Assembly: GCF_000826105.1 (NCBI RefSeq)
Contig: NZ_CCYK01000007.1
Location: 868,001-932,000 of the forward strand
Direction: 5' to 3'
Source of the DNA: Pseudomonas massiliensis
GTDB taxonomy: Bacteria; Pseudomonadota; Gammaproteobacteria; Pseudomonadales; Pseudomonadaceae
Length of the DNA stretch: 64,000 bases
The translations under genes and the position numbers were made by a program. Positions 1 through 10,705 of the stretch are shown here, piece by piece (position 1 is the first letter of the stretch; each line of letters starts with the position of its first letter). A model generated the notes under the pieces. The model had not been told where the DNA came from and searched no databases. It was given only the letters and a program-made list of their open reading frames with translations.

Positions 1-455
1 TGAACCCGGAGTTCGTGCTCAACCAGCCACGCTACCAGGGCGCGAGCATCCTGCTGGCCCGGGAAAACTTCGGCTGCGGTTCCAGCCGCGAACATGCACC
101 CTGGGCCCTGGACGAATACGGCTTCCGCTGTGTGATTGCGCCCAGCTTCGCCGATATTTTCTTCAACAACAGCTTCAAGAACGGTTTGTTACCGATCATT
201 CTCAGCGCCGCGGAGGTGGACAAGCTGTTCCGGCAGGTCGAGGTCGAGCCGGGCTACCAGCTGACCGTTGACCTGGCCGCGCAGACCGTGACCCGTCCCG
301 ACGGCAAGGCCTACAGCTTCGAGATCGACGAATTCCGCAAGCACTGCCTGCTTCACGGCCTGGATGACATCGGCCTGACCCTGCAGGACGCCGACGCCAT
401 CCGTGCTTTCGAAAGCAGGCACAGGGCCGCGCAGCCCTGGTTGTTCCGTCAATAA
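1..455 (+). CDS. leuD: 3-isopropylmalate dehydratase small subunit, 5' end cut by window
   Basis: LeuD is the swivelling small subunit that pairs with LeuC to isomerise isopropylmalate in leucine synthesis. The reading frame is open from base 3, so the start lies outside the window. 150 residues are visible and roughly 60 N-terminal residues of a usual ~212 are missing. The family signature [13 protein letters not shown] is seen near the start, followed by the [17 protein letters not shown] block that lines the substrate site. leuB follows after about 100 bases on the same strand, consistent with a leu cluster. No frameshift is seen in the visible part. Confidence 0.95.
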   Translation, partial: NPEFVLNQPRYQGASILLARENFGCGSSREHAPWALDEYGFRCVIAPSFADIFFNNSFKNGLLPIILSAAEVDKLFRQVEVEPGYQLTVDLAAQTVTRPDGKAYSFEIDEFRKHCLLHGLDDIGLTLQDADAIRAFESRHRAAQPWLFRQ

Positions 456-558
456 CCGTCCTGGCAGCAGCCGCGCTTGCGCGCGACCGGGCCCAACAGA
501 CAAACGCCAGGTTGCGAATGAATCCATGGCGCCATTGAACATTTGAATGAGAACACGC

Positions 559-1641
559 ATGAGCAAGCAGATCCTGATTCTCCCTGGCGACGGCATTGGC
601 CCGGAAATCATGGCCGAGGCCGTCAAGGTGCTGACCCTGGCCAACGAACGCTACGACCTGGGCCTGACCCTGTTCGAGGACGTGATCGGCGGCGCCGCCA
701 TCGACCGCCATGGCGTTCCTCTGGCAGACGAAACCCTGGCACGCGCTCGCGCCGCCGACGCGGTCCTTCTCGGCGCAGTGGGCGGCCCCAAGTGGGACCG
801 GATCGAGCGTGACATCCGCCCGGAACGTGGCTTGCTCAAGATCCGCTCCCAGCTGGGTCTGTTCGCCAACCTGCGTCCGGCCATCCTCTATCCCCAGTTG
901 GCGGACGCCTCGTCGCTCAAGCCGGAGATCGTCGCTGGCCTGGATATCCTGATCGTGCGCGAGCTCACCGGGGGCATCTATTTCGGCGCGCCACGCGGCA
1001 TGCGCGAGCTGGATAATGGCGAACGCCAGGCCTATGACACTTTGCCGTACAGCGAAAGCGAGATCCGCCGCATTGCCCGGGTGGGCTTCGAGATGGCCCA
1101 GGTGCGCGGCAAGAAACTCTGCTCGGTGGACAAGGCCAACGTGCTGGCATCCAGTCAGCTGTGGCGGGAAGTGGTGGAAGACCTCGCGAAGGATTATCCT
1201 GAAGTCGAGTTGAGCCACATGTACGTGGACAACGCCGCCATGCAACTGGTGCGGGCCCCCAAGCAGTTCGACGTGATGGTCACCGACAACATGTTCGGCG
1301 ACATCCTTTCCGACGAAGCCTCCATGCTTACCGGTTCCATCGGCATGCTGCCCTCGGCGTCCCTCGATGCGAACAACAAGGGCATGTACGAGCCTTGCCA
1401 TGGTTCGGCGCCGGACATCGCCGGGCAGGGTATCGCCAACCCCCTGGCGACCATTCTTTCGGTCTCCATGATGTTGCGCTACAGCTTCAACCAGGTCGAA
1501 GCGGCCGAGGCCATCGAGGCGGCGGTGGGCAAGGTACTGGACCAGGGCCTGCGCACTGGAGACATCTGGTCGGCCGGTTGCGTCAAGGTCGGTACGCAGG
1601 AAATGGGCGACGCAGTAGTCGCGGCCCTGCGAAATCTGTAA
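559..1641 (+). CDS. leuB: 3-isopropylmalate dehydrogenase
   Basis: LeuB oxidatively decarboxylates 3-isopropylmalate with NAD+ in leucine synthesis (cytoplasm). 360 residues, the usual length. The N-terminal [11 protein letters not shown], the [10 protein letters not shown] loop, VDKANVL with the catalytic lysine, the metal-binding [11 protein letters not shown] aspartates and the NAD-contacting [12 protein letters not shown] motif are all present. Start chosen at ATG 559 ([12 protein letters not shown]), matching family N-termini; an in-frame ATG at 547 would add four residues. It sits between leuD and asd on the + strand. Confidence 0.97.
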   Translation: MSKQILILPGDGIGPEIMAEAVKVLTLANERYDLGLTLFEDVIGGAAIDRHGVPLADETLARARAADAVLLGAVGGPKWDRIERDIRPERGLLKIRSQLGLFANLRPAILYPQLADASSLKPEIVAGLDILIVRELTGGIYFGAPRGMRELDNGERQAYDTLPYSESEIRRIARVGFEMAQVRGKKLCSVDKANVLASSQLWREVVEDLAKDYPEVELSHMYVDNAAMQLVRAPKQFDVMVTDNMFGDILSDEASMLTGSIGMLPSASLDANNKGMYEPCHGSAPDIAGQGIANPLATILSVSMMLRYSFNQVEAAEAIEAAVGKVLDQGLRTGDIWSAGCVKVGTQEMGDAVVAALRNL

Positions 1642-1704
1642 TCTCTCGGGCCCGCCGCGATTCGGCAAGGGCGGCGGCCCACTTTTTTCAAGGGTGTAGT
1701 TGCG

Positions 1705-2817
1705 ATGAAACGTGTAGGTCTGATCGGTTGGCGCGGCATGGTCGGTTCCGTGCTCATGCAGCGGATGCTGGAGGAGCAGGACTTCGACCTGATCGAACCG
1801 GTGTTTTTCACCACCTCCAACGTAGGTGGCGAGGGCCCCGCCGTGGGCAAGGATGTCGCGCCCCTCAAGGATGCCTACAGCATCGACGAACTGAAAAGCC
1901 TGGACGTGATCCTGACTTGCCAGGGTGGCGACTACACCAGCGAAGTCTTCCCCAAGCTGCGCGAGGCGGGCTGGAAGGGTTACTGGATCGACGCGGCGTC
2001 CACCCTGCGCATGCAGGATGACGCGGTCATCGTGCTGGACCCGGTCAACCGCAAGGTGATCGACCAGCAACTGGACGCCGGCACCCTCAACTACATCGGC
2101 GGCAACTGCACCGTGAGCCTGATGCTCATGGGGCTCGGTGGCCTGTTCGAAGCCGGCCTGGTGGAGTGGATGAGCGCCATGACCTACCAGGCCGCCTCCG
2201 GTGCCGGTGCTCAGAACATGCGCGAACTCATTCGCCAGATGGGCGCCACCCAGGCGGCCGTGGCCGATGACCTGGCCAATCCGGCCAGCGCCATCCTCGA
2301 CATCGACCGCAAGGTGGCGGCCGCCATGCGTGGCGAGGCCTTCCCTACCGAGCAGTTCGGCGTACCCCTGGCCGGCAGCCTGATTCCCTGGATCGACAAG
2401 GAATTGCCCAACGGCCAGAGCCGTGAAGAGTGGAAGGGCCAGGCCGAGACCAACAAGATTCTCGGCCGCTTCAAGAACCCGGTGCCGGTGGACGGTATCT
2501 GCGTGCGCATCGGTGCCATGCGTTGCCATAGCCAGGCGCTGACCATCAAGCTGAACAAGGACGTACCCCTGGCCGATATCGAAGGCATGATCAGCCAGCA
2601 CAACCCTTGGGTGAAACTGGTGCCGAACCACCGTGAGGCCAGCATCCAGGAACTGACCCCCACCCAGGTGACCGGTACCCTGAACATCCCGGTTGGGCGC
2701 CTGCGTAAACTGAACATGGGTTCGCAGTACCTGGGCGCCTTCACCGTCGGCGACCAGTTGCTGTGGGGCGCGGCCGAGCCGTTGCGGCGCATGTTGCGCA
2801 TCCTGCTGGAACGCTGA
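1705..2817 (+). CDS. asd: Aspartate-semialdehyde dehydrogenase
   Basis: Asd reduces aspartyl phosphate to aspartate semialdehyde, the branch point to lysine/diaminopimelate, threonine and methionine. 370 residues, close to the gamma-proteobacterial form. It has an N-terminal NADP-binding GWRGMVGS turn and the active-site cysteine in GGNCTVSLM (Cys135, the same position as in E. coli Asd). Later motifs include the phosphate/substrate-contacting [16 protein letters not shown]. It follows leuB by 63 bases; the start ATG has a purine-rich stretch upstream (AAGGGTGTAG). Confidence 0.97.
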   Translation: MKRVGLIGWRGMVGSVLMQRMLEEQDFDLIEPVFFTTSNVGGEGPAVGKDVAPLKDAYSIDELKSLDVILTCQGGDYTSEVFPKLREAGWKGYWIDAASTLRMQDDAVIVLDPVNRKVIDQQLDAGTLNYIGGNCTVSLMLMGLGGLFEAGLVEWMSAMTYQAASGAGAQNMRELIRQMGATQAAVADDLANPASAILDIDRKVAAAMRGEAFPTEQFGVPLAGSLIPWIDKELPNGQSREEWKGQAETNKILGRFKNPVPVDGICVRIGAMRCHSQALTIKLNKDVPLADIEGMISQHNPWVKLVPNHREASIQELTPTQVTGTLNIPVGRLRKLNMGSQYLGAFTVGDQLLWGAAEPLRRMLRILLER

Positions 2818-3008
2818 TCGCGGCTTCCAGGGCCACGGCCGGCGCGGCGAGCTCGATCCGCGGGCTCCTCCAGCCGTTGGCGCATATGAAGCGCTTGTAC
2901 CCGCCGGGCCGGCGCGGCTGCTGGTGGCTTTCCATGGGAAGGTCGCCGTCAGCCGCGTTTTTCATTTCCGGGCCCGGACAATGACACCCTTGTTCTGGAG
3001 AACGATTC
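2818..3008. other. Intergenic spacer between asd and usg
   Basis: 191 bases with no convincing gene. It ends in a plausible ribosome site (TTCTGGAGAAC) for the next gene. Inverted GC-rich segments occur but none is followed by a T-tract, so no terminator is called. Confidence 0.4.
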
Positions 3009-4010
3009 ATGCCCGATACCCTGGATATCGCCATTGTTGGCGCCACCGGCACCGTAGGCGAAACCCTTGTACAGGTACTCGAGGAGCGTAATTTCCCGGT
3101 AGGCCAGCTTCATCTGTTGGCGAGCCAGGCCTCGGTGGCGCAGTCCGTGCCTTTCCAGGGTCGTAACCTGCGGGTGAAGGCACTGGACGGTTTCGATTTT
3201 GCCCAGGTAGGCCTGGCGTTTTTCTGCGCCACTGAAGCGGTGAGCGAGGCTTGCGCGCAGATGGCCGCGAAGGCTGGTTGCACGGTGATCGACCTAGCCG
3301 CGGCCGGTGGCGTGCCCGTGGTGGTACCGGAAATCAACGGCCACGAGCTGGGCGAAGCGCCCTGGCCGCAACGGCTGGGCACCCCAGGGAGTATCGCCAC
3401 GGCGGTGGCCTTGGCGTTATCGCCCCTGAGCCATCTGCTGACGCTCGAGCACCTGACGGTGACCGCCTGCCTGCCCATGTCTGCCCAAGGTCGCGAGGCG
3501 GTCAGGGAACTCGCTCGGCAAACCACCGAACTGCTCAATGCGCGCCCCTTGGAACCCCAGCTATTCGACCGGCAGGTAGCCTTCAACCTGTTGGGCCAGG
3601 TTGGCACTCCGGATGCGGCGGGTCACCTGGCACTGGAAAAACGTGCTCACCGTGAATTGCGCGAACTGCTACGAATGCCTTTACTCAATGTGGCGGTGAG
3701 CTGCATCCAGGCACCCGTGTTTTTCGGCGATAGTCTGAGCGTGACAGTACGCACCGCCGAGCCCGTCGACCTGCAGGCGGTATGCCAGGCATTGGAGCGA
3801 GCGCCCGGAGTGGAGTGGACCGGGGCGCAGGACTACCCCACCGCGGTGGGCGATGCGGTAGGTCAGGACGTTTTGTATATAGGCCGGGTACGCTCGGGCA
3901 TCGACGCCCCGTGCGAGCTCAGCCTCTGGCTTACCCTGGACAATGCTCGCAAGGGCGCGGCCCTCAACGCGGTACAACTGGCGGAATTGTTGATAAAAGG
4001 CCTTTCGTAA
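3009..4010 (+). CDS. usg: Usg-like aspartate-semialdehyde dehydrogenase paralogue
   Basis: 333 residues of the semialdehyde dehydrogenase fold, beginning with an NAD(P)-binding AIVGATGTVGETL. At the position where true Asd enzymes carry the catalytic cysteine this protein has GTPGSIATAVA, with serine at about residue 128, so ordinary Asd chemistry is unlikely. This matches the Usg group, which in E. coli precedes truA. Here it lies just before fimV and truA, after the genuine asd. Function unknown; it may be structural or regulatory. Confidence 0.85.
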   Translation: MPDTLDIAIVGATGTVGETLVQVLEERNFPVGQLHLLASQASVAQSVPFQGRNLRVKALDGFDFAQVGLAFFCATEAVSEACAQMAAKAGCTVIDLAAAGGVPVVVPEINGHELGEAPWPQRLGTPGSIATAVALALSPLSHLLTLEHLTVTACLPMSAQGREAVRELARQTTELLNARPLEPQLFDRQVAFNLLGQVGTPDAAGHLALEKRAHRELRELLRMPLLNVAVSCIQAPVFFGDSLSVTVRTAEPVDLQAVCQALERAPGVEWTGAQDYPTAVGDAVGQDVLYIGRVRSGIDAPCELSLWLTLDNARKGAALNAVQLAELLIKGLS

Positions 4011-4085
4011 AAGATACTTGGGCATACTTTGTAAAAGTTTTCACGAACGACGACGCTCGTCCGGCACGCACAAAAGGATCTGGCC

Positions 4086-6671
4086 ATGGTTCAAGTTCGC
4101 AAACTGGTCTTGGCGATAGCCGCGGCAACAACGCTGTCTTCCGGGCTGGCGCAAGCCTTGGAACTGGGTGAGTTGACTTTGAAGTCGGCCGCCAACCAGC
4201 CCCTGGTGGCGGAAATCGAATTACGCGACGTCGCCGCGCTGACCGCGCCGGAAATCGTGCCCAGCCTCGCTTCCCCCGAGGAGTTCGCTCGCGCCGGGCT
4301 GGACCGCCAGGCTTTTCTGAACCAGCTCAGCTTCACACCTGTGATCAACCCCAGCGGTCGCAGTGTCATCCAGGTGACCTCGGCGGCGCCCTTGCCCGAG
4401 CCCTTGGTCAAGTTTCTGGTTCAGGTGATCTACCCCAGTGGCCGCTTGCTGCGTGACTACAACGTGCTGGTCGACCCTTCCCGGTTCTCGCCCCAGGCCG
4501 CTCAGGCAGCGGTGACCCCCGCGCCCACCCCAGCGGTAAGCGCGCCTGGCCCAGCGGCCCGCGAATACAAGACCGGCAACCGTGACACGCTCTGGGAAAT
4601 CGCTGCCCGCTACCGCCAGCAAGCTTCGGTTCAGCAGACCATGCTCGCCATTCAGGCCTTGAACCCGGACGCCTTCCAGGACGCCAACATCAACCGTCTG
4701 CGCTCCGGCCAGGTGCTGCGCCTGCCGGATGCCAGCGACGCCACCGCATTGCCACAGGCCCAGGCCGTGGCCGAGGTGGCGCGGCAGAACGCCGCCTGGC
4801 GCGAGGGTCGCCGATTGGGGCCGCGAGCTCAGCAACTTGACGCTACCCAGCGCAACGGCTCCGGCACGGCCCCGGCCCCGGCTCAGCAGGATAACCTGCG
4901 CCTGGTTTCCGGTGAAAACGCACAGGGACGCGGCAATGGCCCAGCGTCTGATAACAGCAAGGCCTTGGCGGACAAGCTGGCGGTGACCCAGGAAAGCCTG
5001 GACAGCACCCGTCGCGAAAACGGCGAGCTACAAAGCCGACTGGCCGATCTGCAAAGCCAGCTGGACAAGGCCCAGCGGCTGCTGCAACTCAAGAGCGATC
5101 AGTTGGCCCGCCTGCAAGGGCTCGCCGGGTCGCCCGACGCTACTACGGTCCAGCCATCCGACAACGCCGCGGCGCCTGAACCGGCGCCAGCTATCAATGC
5201 CGAGCTGACACCACCGCCAAGCGTTCCCGCGACCCCGGAAAGTGCAACGGCCCCTGGCGACGCGGCGCAGGTGACGCCAACCCCGTCGCCGGACCCGACC
5301 GCGGCAGCCCCGGCGCTTGCGCCAGACGGTACCCAGGAAGACGAGGGCAATCCCTGGCTGGTAGGCGCTGCCGCCGGCGTGGCCGTGGCCGCGCTGCTGC
5401 TGGCCGCCTGGCTGCTGGCCCGCCGACGAAAGGCCCAACAAGAGTCGGAGCGGCACGCGCGCATGGCACGAGAGCTGGCCGAGAGCCAGGACATGCGCGC
5501 TGAAGACTTCGATTTGCCCGCCACCAGCTTCGAAGGGCTTGGCACCGCCGCGCCCTCGGTGCGCCTGTCGCCGGCAATGGTCGCGGCCTCGGCGGCTGCC
5601 GCCGCGGCCGCGGCCGCGCCGCCCGTTTATGAACGTCCCAGCCGCCCGGCCCCGGTGAGCGATGTACCTTCGGTCGCCTCCCTGGTGGTGTCGCCGGCCG
5701 AGGATGACCCTTTGGCCCAGGCCGAGGAGCACATGGCTCATGGGCGGTACACGCGAGCCGCCGACATACTTGAAGTTGCCAGCGAAGCCGAGCCCGAGCG
5801 CAGCGATTTGCGTTTGAAACTGATGGAGGCCTACGCTCACCAAGGTGACCGTGATGGTTTCGTGGCCCAGGAGCGTCGCCTGATGGCCGACGGGGCCAAC
5901 CAGGCGCGCGTCGAAGAGCTCAAGTCACGCTTCCCGGCCATGGCCGGGCTCGCCGCCGGGCTGAGCGCGGCGGCCGTTGCCGCAGAGCTTGACGCCCAAT
6001 ACGTCAAGGACCTGCTGCAGGACGATGCCGGTGCGCCTGAACCTATCGGCGATGTGTTCGATACGGATTTCGACCTGAGCCTGGACGGCATCGAAACCGC
6101 GCCGGAAACGCCGGCCCCCGTGCGTGAGCCAGCGGAGGCCGCCACGCCGGAAAGCCTGGCGGCGGCCACCGATACGCCAGACTTCGACACCTTGCTTCGA
6201 GAGAGCGCGGCCGAACGCGCCAGCGAGCCCGCTCCAGAACTGGAGTCGGTCCAGGCTGAAGCATTGACCGAGCAGGAACTTCCCGAGTCTGCCGCCCCGG
6301 CGGAGGCGGAGGAAGAGCGCGATCCACTGGATGACTTCGATCTGTCTCTCTCGGACGAGCAGCAGGATGATCAGGACCGCTTCGCCTCGGATGTGAGCGA
6401 CGTCAATTCCCAGCTCGACCAGCTGTCTCGCAGCCTGAGCGAGGCGTCAGCCAGCAACGGCCTGCATAATGGCAGTGGCGCTTCCGGCGGGCTCGACGAA
6501 TTCGACTTCCTGGCTGACTCCGATGAAGTTACCACCAAGCTGGACCTGGCCCGCGCCTATATCGAGATGGCCGATGCCGAGGGCGCGCGGGACATCCTCG
6601 ACGAAGTGCTCAAGGAAGGCACGGTGGCTCAACAGAAGGAGGCGCGGCAGATGCTCGCCGCCCTGAGCTAG
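4086..6671 (+). CDS. fimV: Motility and polarity protein FimV
   Basis: FimV is an inner-membrane/periplasmic hub needed for polar type IV pilus function and polar organisation in Pseudomonas. 861 residues. It has a signal peptide (residues 1-24), a FimV N-terminal domain (LELGELTLKSAANQPLVAEI region), a peptidoglycan-binding LysM domain (about 160-213) and a coiled-coil segment (about 290-345). Then come a proline-rich linker, one membrane span (about 423-445, AAGVAVAALLLAAWLLA), a very acidic cytoplasmic region and a C-terminal TPR-like cap (about 810-861). Start ATG 4086 follows AAAAGGATCTGGCC. A second FimV-like protein is encoded at 42925-45207. Confidence 0.95.
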   Translation: MVQVRKLVLAIAAATTLSSGLAQALELGELTLKSAANQPLVAEIELRDVAALTAPEIVPSLASPEEFARAGLDRQAFLNQLSFTPVINPSGRSVIQVTSAAPLPEPLVKFLVQVIYPSGRLLRDYNVLVDPSRFSPQAAQAAVTPAPTPAVSAPGPAAREYKTGNRDTLWEIAARYRQQASVQQTMLAIQALNPDAFQDANINRLRSGQVLRLPDASDATALPQAQAVAEVARQNAAWREGRRLGPRAQQLDATQRNGSGTAPAPAQQDNLRLVSGENAQGRGNGPASDNSKALADKLAVTQESLDSTRRENGELQSRLADLQSQLDKAQRLLQLKSDQLARLQGLAGSPDATTVQPSDNAAAPEPAPAINAELTPPPSVPATPESATAPGDAAQVTPTPSPDPTAAAPALAPDGTQEDEGNPWLVGAAAGVAVAALLLAAWLLARRRKAQQESERHARMARELAESQDMRAEDFDLPATSFEGLGTAAPSVRLSPAMVAASAAAAAAAAAPPVYERPSRPAPVSDVPSVASLVVSPAEDDPLAQAEEHMAHGRYTRAADILEVASEAEPERSDLRLKLMEAYAHQGDRDGFVAQERRLMADGANQARVEELKSRFPAMAGLAAGLSAAAVAAELDAQYVKDLLQDDAGAPEPIGDVFDTDFDLSLDGIETAPETPAPVREPAEAATPESLAAATDTPDFDTLLRESAAERASEPAPELESVQAEALTEQELPESAAPAEAEEERDPLDDFDLSLSDEQQDDQDRFASDVSDVNSQLDQLSRSLSEASASNGLHNGSGASGGLDEFDFLADSDEVTTKLDLARAYIEMADAEGARDILDEVLKEGTVAQQKEARQMLAALS

Positions 6672-6690
6672 TTTCAAGTGCAATTCCGTT

Positions 6691-6724
6691 GACGGCAGCC
6701 TCCCGGGCTGCCGTCGTCGTTTCC
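6691..6724 (+). terminator. Probable intrinsic terminator after fimV
   Basis: A perfect 10-bp stem, GACGGCAGCC / GGCTGCCGTC (6691-6700 with 6706-6715), with a 5-base loop. It is followed by GTCGTTTCC, a weak T-rich stretch, and lies 19 bases after the fimV stop. Confidence 0.6.
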
Positions 6725-6741
6725 TAAGATGGGTTGTTGAG

Positions 6742-7599
6742 TTGGTGGATATCTACGAAAGCGCGGTCGATGAAGTGGCCGCGGCGGGCTACAGCCGCAT
6801 TGCCCTCGGGGTGGAATACAAGGGCTCGCGCTACAAAGGCTGGCAGCGCCAGGCCGACGGCGTGCGCAGCGTGCAGGAAACCCTGGAAAAGGCCTTATCC
6901 AGGGTAGCGGCCAGCCCGGTCTCGGTACTCTGCGCCGGACGCACCGACGCCGGCGTGCACGCCTGCGGGCAGGTGGTGCATTTCGATACCCAGGCGGTTC
7001 GCCCAGAGCGCGCCTGGGTAATGGGGGCCAATGCCGAGCTGCCCCATGACATCAGTGTCACCTGGGCAAGGCCGATGCCGGCGGACTTCCATGCGCGTTT
7101 CAAGGCAGTAGCCCGTCGCTATCGCTATGTCATCTACAACGACCCGATACGTCCCGCGCACCTGGGTGAAGAAGTGACCTGGAATCACCGGCCCCTGGAC
7201 GTCGCGCGCATGGCCGAGGCGGCCGCGCCGCTGCTCGGCACCCACGACTTCAGTGCCTTCCGCGCCAGTCAGTGCCAGGCCAAGTCGCCGATCAAGCAGT
7301 TGCACCATCTACGGGTAACCCGTCATGGCCAGATGATCGTCATCGACGTTCGCGCCAATGCCTTCCTTCACCATATGGTGCGTAACCTGGCAGGTGTGCT
7401 CATGGCCATCGGCAGTGGCGACAAACCGGTGAGCTGGGCCAGGGAAGTGCTCGAAGGCCGAGAGCGGCGCCAGGGTGGAGTCACCGCTCATCCCTATGGA
7501 CTGTACCTGGTTAGCGTGGAGTATCCCCAGGCCTATGCGTTGCCTGATCGTTATATCGGGCCACACTTCCTTACCGGCTTCGCCGACCTGCCAAGCTGA
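6742..7599 (+). CDS. truA: tRNA pseudouridine synthase A (positions 38-40)
   Basis: TruA converts uridines 38-40 in the tRNA anticodon arm to pseudouridine. About 285 residues from the TTG at 6742; a GTG one codon later is equally possible, and no in-frame ATG lies nearby. The catalytic aspartate is in [13 protein letters not shown] (about Asp69). Also conserved are YKGWQRQ, the RYRYVIYND strand and [11 protein letters not shown] near the C-terminus. The gene lies between fimV and trpF, the common Pseudomonas order. Confidence 0.95.
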   Translation: MVDIYESAVDEVAAAGYSRIALGVEYKGSRYKGWQRQADGVRSVQETLEKALSRVAASPVSVLCAGRTDAGVHACGQVVHFDTQAVRPERAWVMGANAELPHDISVTWARPMPADFHARFKAVARRYRYVIYNDPIRPAHLGEEVTWNHRPLDVARMAEAAAPLLGTHDFSAFRASQCQAKSPIKQLHHLRVTRHGQMIVIDVRANAFLHHMVRNLAGVLMAIGSGDKPVSWAREVLEGRERRQGGVTAHPYGLYLVSVEYPQAYALPDRYIGPHFLTGFADLPS

Positions 7600-7660
7600 C
7601 GCGGGCCGGCACCTCTGCTACCATCCCCCGACTTTTCGAACAGCTGGAGGTAGTAGCGTC

Positions 7661-8284
7661 ATGGCCGCCGTTCGCAGCAAAATCTGTGGCATTACCCGCG
7701 TCGAGGACGCCCTGGCCGCGGCCCGCGCCGGGGCCGACGCCATAGGCCTGGTGTTCTATCCACGAAGCCCGCGCGCGGTGAATGTACGCCAGGCACGGGA
7801 GATCATCGCCGCGCTGCCGCCGTTCGTGACGGTGGTAGGGCTGTTCGTCAATGCATCGTCCTGCGAGGTCAACGAAACCCTGGACGCGGTTCACCTCGAC
7901 CTGCTCCAGTTTCACGGCGACGAAACCCCCGAGCAGTGCCAGCGCTACGAGCGTCCGTATATCAAGGCCCTGCGCGTGAAGCCCGGGGATGACATCGCCG
8001 CGGCCTGTGAGCATTACCGTCACGCCAGCGGCTTGCTCCTCGACGCCTATGTCGAAGGCGTGCCTGGCGGAACGGGCCTGGCATTCGATTGGAACCTGGT
8101 GCCCGCCGGGCTGCCGAAGCCTATCATCCTGGCCGGCGGTCTCACGCCGGAAAACGTCGGCGAAGCCATCGAGCGCGTGCGGCCCTATGCAGTCGACGTC
8201 AGTGGCGGGGTTGAAGCGAGCAAGGGCATCAAGGATGCCGATCGTGTCGAGGCCTTCGTCAAGGCCGTGCGTTCCCGGGATTGA
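7661..8284 (+). CDS. trpF: Phosphoribosylanthranilate isomerase
   Basis: TrpF performs the Amadori rearrangement of phosphoribosylanthranilate in tryptophan synthesis. 207 residues, a TIM barrel. It has the N-terminal catalytic SKICGITR cysteine, [13 protein letters not shown], the aspartate in [15 protein letters not shown], and the phosphate-binding [11 protein letters not shown] and VDVSGGVE loops. Start ATG 7661 is preceded by GCTGGAGGTAG. trpF is separate from other trp genes, as usual in pseudomonads. Confidence 0.96.
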   Translation: MAAVRSKICGITRVEDALAAARAGADAIGLVFYPRSPRAVNVRQAREIIAALPPFVTVVGLFVNASSCEVNETLDAVHLDLLQFHGDETPEQCQRYERPYIKALRVKPGDDIAAACEHYRHASGLLLDAYVEGVPGGTGLAFDWNLVPAGLPKPIILAGGLTPENVGEAIERVRPYAVDVSGGVEASKGIKDADRVEAFVKAVRSRD

Positions 8285-8304
8285 ACCGCCCTGGATGGCA
8301 ATGT

Positions 8305-8335
8305 GACGGCGGCGGCGGAGCCGCCGTCGTAATTC
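8305..8335 (+). terminator. Possible terminator after trpF
   Basis: A 9-bp stem, GACGGCGGC / GCCGCCGTC (8305-8313 with 8320-8328), with a 6-base loop, followed by GTAATTCTTC. The T-tract is weak. The rest of the 200-base trpF-accD spacer holds no visible gene and ends in the accD ribosome site (ACTGGAGAAAC). Confidence 0.4.
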
Positions 8336-8486
8336 TTCAGCGCGCCTGGGTGGTCCCCGAGCGCGCTTGCGTATTTTTCGAGAGGGTGAGGCGCGCCGGC
8401 GCTCCCCTGGTTTTGAATGACCGTGGCGGCCCCTTGGTCCCCGGCCCGGCCCGCGATCGGGTCGCCCAGTTACTGGAGAAACAGGC

Positions 8487-9401
8487 ATGAGCAACTGGTT
8501 GGTAGACAAACTGATCCCTTCGATCATGCGTTCCGAGGTGAAGAAGAGTTCGGTGCCCGAGGGGCTCTGGCACAAATGCCCGAATTGCGAGGCGGTGCTG
8601 TACCGCCCGGAATTGGAGAAAACCCTCGACGTTTGCCCCAAGTGCAACCACCACATGCGCATCGGTGCCCGCGCGCGGCTCAACATTTTCCTGGATGCCG
8701 ACGGTCGCGAGGAGCTGGGGGCGGACCTGGAGCCGGTCGACCGCCTGAAATTCCGCGACGGCAAGAAGTACAAGGATCGCCTCACCGCCGCGCAGAAGCA
8801 GACTGGCGAAAAGGATGCGCTCATCTCCATGAGCGGTACCCTGATGGGCATGCCGGTGGTGGCCAGCGCCTTCGAGTTCAGCTTCATGGGAGGTTCCATG
8901 GGCGCCATCGTCGGCGAGCGCTTCGTGCGCGCGGCCAATCATGCCCTCGAGAACCGTTGCCCGATGATCTGCTTTGCCGCTTCCGGCGGGGCACGCATGC
9001 AGGAAGCCCTGATTTCCCTGATGCAGATGGCCAAGACTTCGGCCGTACTGGCCCGGCTGCGCGAAGAAGGCCTGCCCTTCATCTCGGTGCTCACCGATCC
9101 TGTCTACGGCGGCGTATCCGCCAGCCTGGCGATGCTCGGCGACGTGATCGTGGGCGAGCCCAAGGCGCTGATCGGCTTCGCCGGTCCACGGGTCATCGAG
9201 CAGACCGTGCGTGAAAAGCTGCCCGAAGGCTTCCAGCGCAGCGAATTCCTCCTGGAGCATGGCGCCATCGATCTGATCATCGACCGCCAGGAGTTGCGCC
9301 CGCGCCTGGCCCGCCTGCTGGCCCAGATGATGAACGTGCCAACCCCCGGCCAGGCCGTGATCGCCGCTCCGTCGGCAGAGCCCGCGCCTGTCGAGGTATG
9401 A
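8487..9401 (+). CDS. accD: Acetyl-CoA carboxylase carboxyltransferase subunit beta
   Basis: AccD with AccA transfers CO2 from carboxybiotin to acetyl-CoA, giving malonyl-CoA for fatty acid synthesis. 304 residues. The N-terminal zinc ribbon has all four cysteines (C31-x2-C34 and C50-x2-C53). The crotonase-like core has [20 protein letters not shown], the oxyanion region [16 protein letters not shown], and [16 protein letters not shown]. The stop overlaps the folC start by four bases (ATGA), indicating translational coupling. Confidence 0.97.
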   Translation: MSNWLVDKLIPSIMRSEVKKSSVPEGLWHKCPNCEAVLYRPELEKTLDVCPKCNHHMRIGARARLNIFLDADGREELGADLEPVDRLKFRDGKKYKDRLTAAQKQTGEKDALISMSGTLMGMPVVASAFEFSFMGGSMGAIVGERFVRAANHALENRCPMICFAASGGARMQEALISLMQMAKTSAVLARLREEGLPFISVLTDPVYGGVSASLAMLGDVIVGEPKALIGFAGPRVIEQTVREKLPEGFQRSEFLLEHGAIDLIIDRQELRPRLARLLAQMMNVPTPGQAVIAAPSAEPAPVEV

Positions 9402-10705
9402 AGCCTCGTAGCCTGGCCGACTGGCTGACCTACCTGGAGCAGCTTCACCCCGTGGCGATCGACATGGGCCTGGAGCGCTCCCGGAAGGTGCTCGACCGGC
9501 TGCAACTGGGCCCACTGGCAGCTCGGGTCATCACGGTCACTGGCACCAATGGCAAGGGTTCCACCTGTGCGTTCCTGGCCAGCCTGTTGGCACGGCAAGG
9601 CTTGCGAGTAGGCGTATACAGTTCGCCGCACCTTATACGCTACAACGAGCGGGTGCGGCTCGATGGTCGTGAAGCCAGCGATGCGCAGCTGTGCGCCGCC
9701 TTCGAGGTCGTCGAGGCCGCCCGTGGCGACACCACGCTTACCTATTTCGAAATGGGCACCCTGGCGGCCTTCTGGCTCTTCGCTTCGGCGAACCTCGACG
9801 CGGTGGTACTTGAGGTTGGCCTGGGGGGGCGTCTTGATACGGTAAACCTGATCGACGCCGATCTGGCGCTGGTGACCAGCATCGGCATCGATCATGCCGA
9901 ATGGCTGGGGGATACCCGGGAATCGGTTGCCTTCGAGAAGGCAGGCATTCTTCGGCCCGGTCGCCCAGCGCTTTGTGGCGATCCCTCACCACCACAGCCC
10001 TTGGTGGACGTCGCCCAGGCCAAGGGTTGCCCGTTGCTCGTACGCGGGGTCGCCTTCGATCTGACCATGGGCGATGCCGCCTGGCAGTGGCGAGGGCAGG
10101 GCACTGACGGACAAGCGTTGGCGTTGAGCGATCTACCATTGCTTGACCTGCCCATGGAGAACGCCGCGCTGGCGTTGCAGGCCTTTGCCCTGCTGGCGCT
10201 GCCCTGGCGGCAGGCCGAGATCGTCCAGGCCCTGCTCGCCACCCGGGTCACCGGCCGCCTGGATCGTCGCTGCATCGACTGGCGCGGCAAGCCCTTGAGG
10301 TTGCTGCTCGACGTTGGCCACAACCCCCATGCCGCCCAATACCTGAGCCGGCGTCTGGCTGGCGGAGCCGCTCCGGCCAATCGGCACGCTGTGTTCGGCT
10401 TGCTCGCCGACAAGGACCTGCCCGGCGTGGTCGAGCCGCTGCTGCCCTGCCTCGGTGACTGGGCGGTGGCGCCGCTGCCCTCGCCGCGAAGCCGGCCTGC
10501 CAGCGAACTGGACAGCGCATTGGCGAACCTTGGCGCTCGGGTAACGTCACATGGCAGTGTCGAGGATGCCCTGGCCTACCAGTGCGAGCAGGCGGGCGCC
10601 CACGACGAGATACTGGTGTTCGGATCTTTCTATTGTGTCGCCGATGCCCTGCAGTGGCTCGAGCGACACGGCCTGGAGGTAGCCGTCGATGGCTTTGCTG
10701 GATAA
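9398..10705 (+). CDS. folC: Folylpolyglutamate synthase / dihydrofolate synthase
   Basis: FolC adds glutamate to dihydropteroate and to reduced folates. 435 residues, Mur-ligase-like. ATP-binding loop TGTNGKGST at about residues 48-56, then [12 protein letters not shown] and [12 protein letters not shown], and in the C-terminal domain [12 protein letters not shown]. It starts inside the accD stop codon (ATGA) and its 3' end overlaps the dedD start by 17 bases, so accD-folC-dedD are tightly linked. Confidence 0.96.
   Translation: MKPRSLADWLTYLEQLHPVAIDMGLERSRKVLDRLQLGPLAARVITVTGTNGKGSTCAFLASLLARQGLRVGVYSSPHLIRYNERVRLDGREASDAQLCAAFEVVEAARGDTTLTYFEMGTLAAFWLFASANLDAVVLEVGLGGRLDTVNLIDADLALVTSIGIDHAEWLGDTRESVAFEKAGILRPGRPALCGDPSPPQPLVDVAQAKGCPLLVRGVAFDLTMGDAAWQWRGQGTDGQALALSDLPLLDLPMENAALALQAFALLALPWRQAEIVQALLATRVTGRLDRRCIDWRGKPLRLLLDVGHNPHAAQYLSRRLAGGAAPANRHAVFGLLADKDLPGVVEPLLPCLGDWAVAPLPSPRSRPASELDSALANLGARVTSHGSVEDALAYQCEQAGAHDEILVFGSFYCVADALQWLERHGLEVAVDGFAG

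Noticed and set aside
202..2631. 809-codon open frame on the minus strand across leuB and asd
   Set aside because: It lies antisense to two intact, well-recognised enzymes, has low-complexity His/Gly/Ala-rich content and no family resemblance; a high-GC shadow frame.
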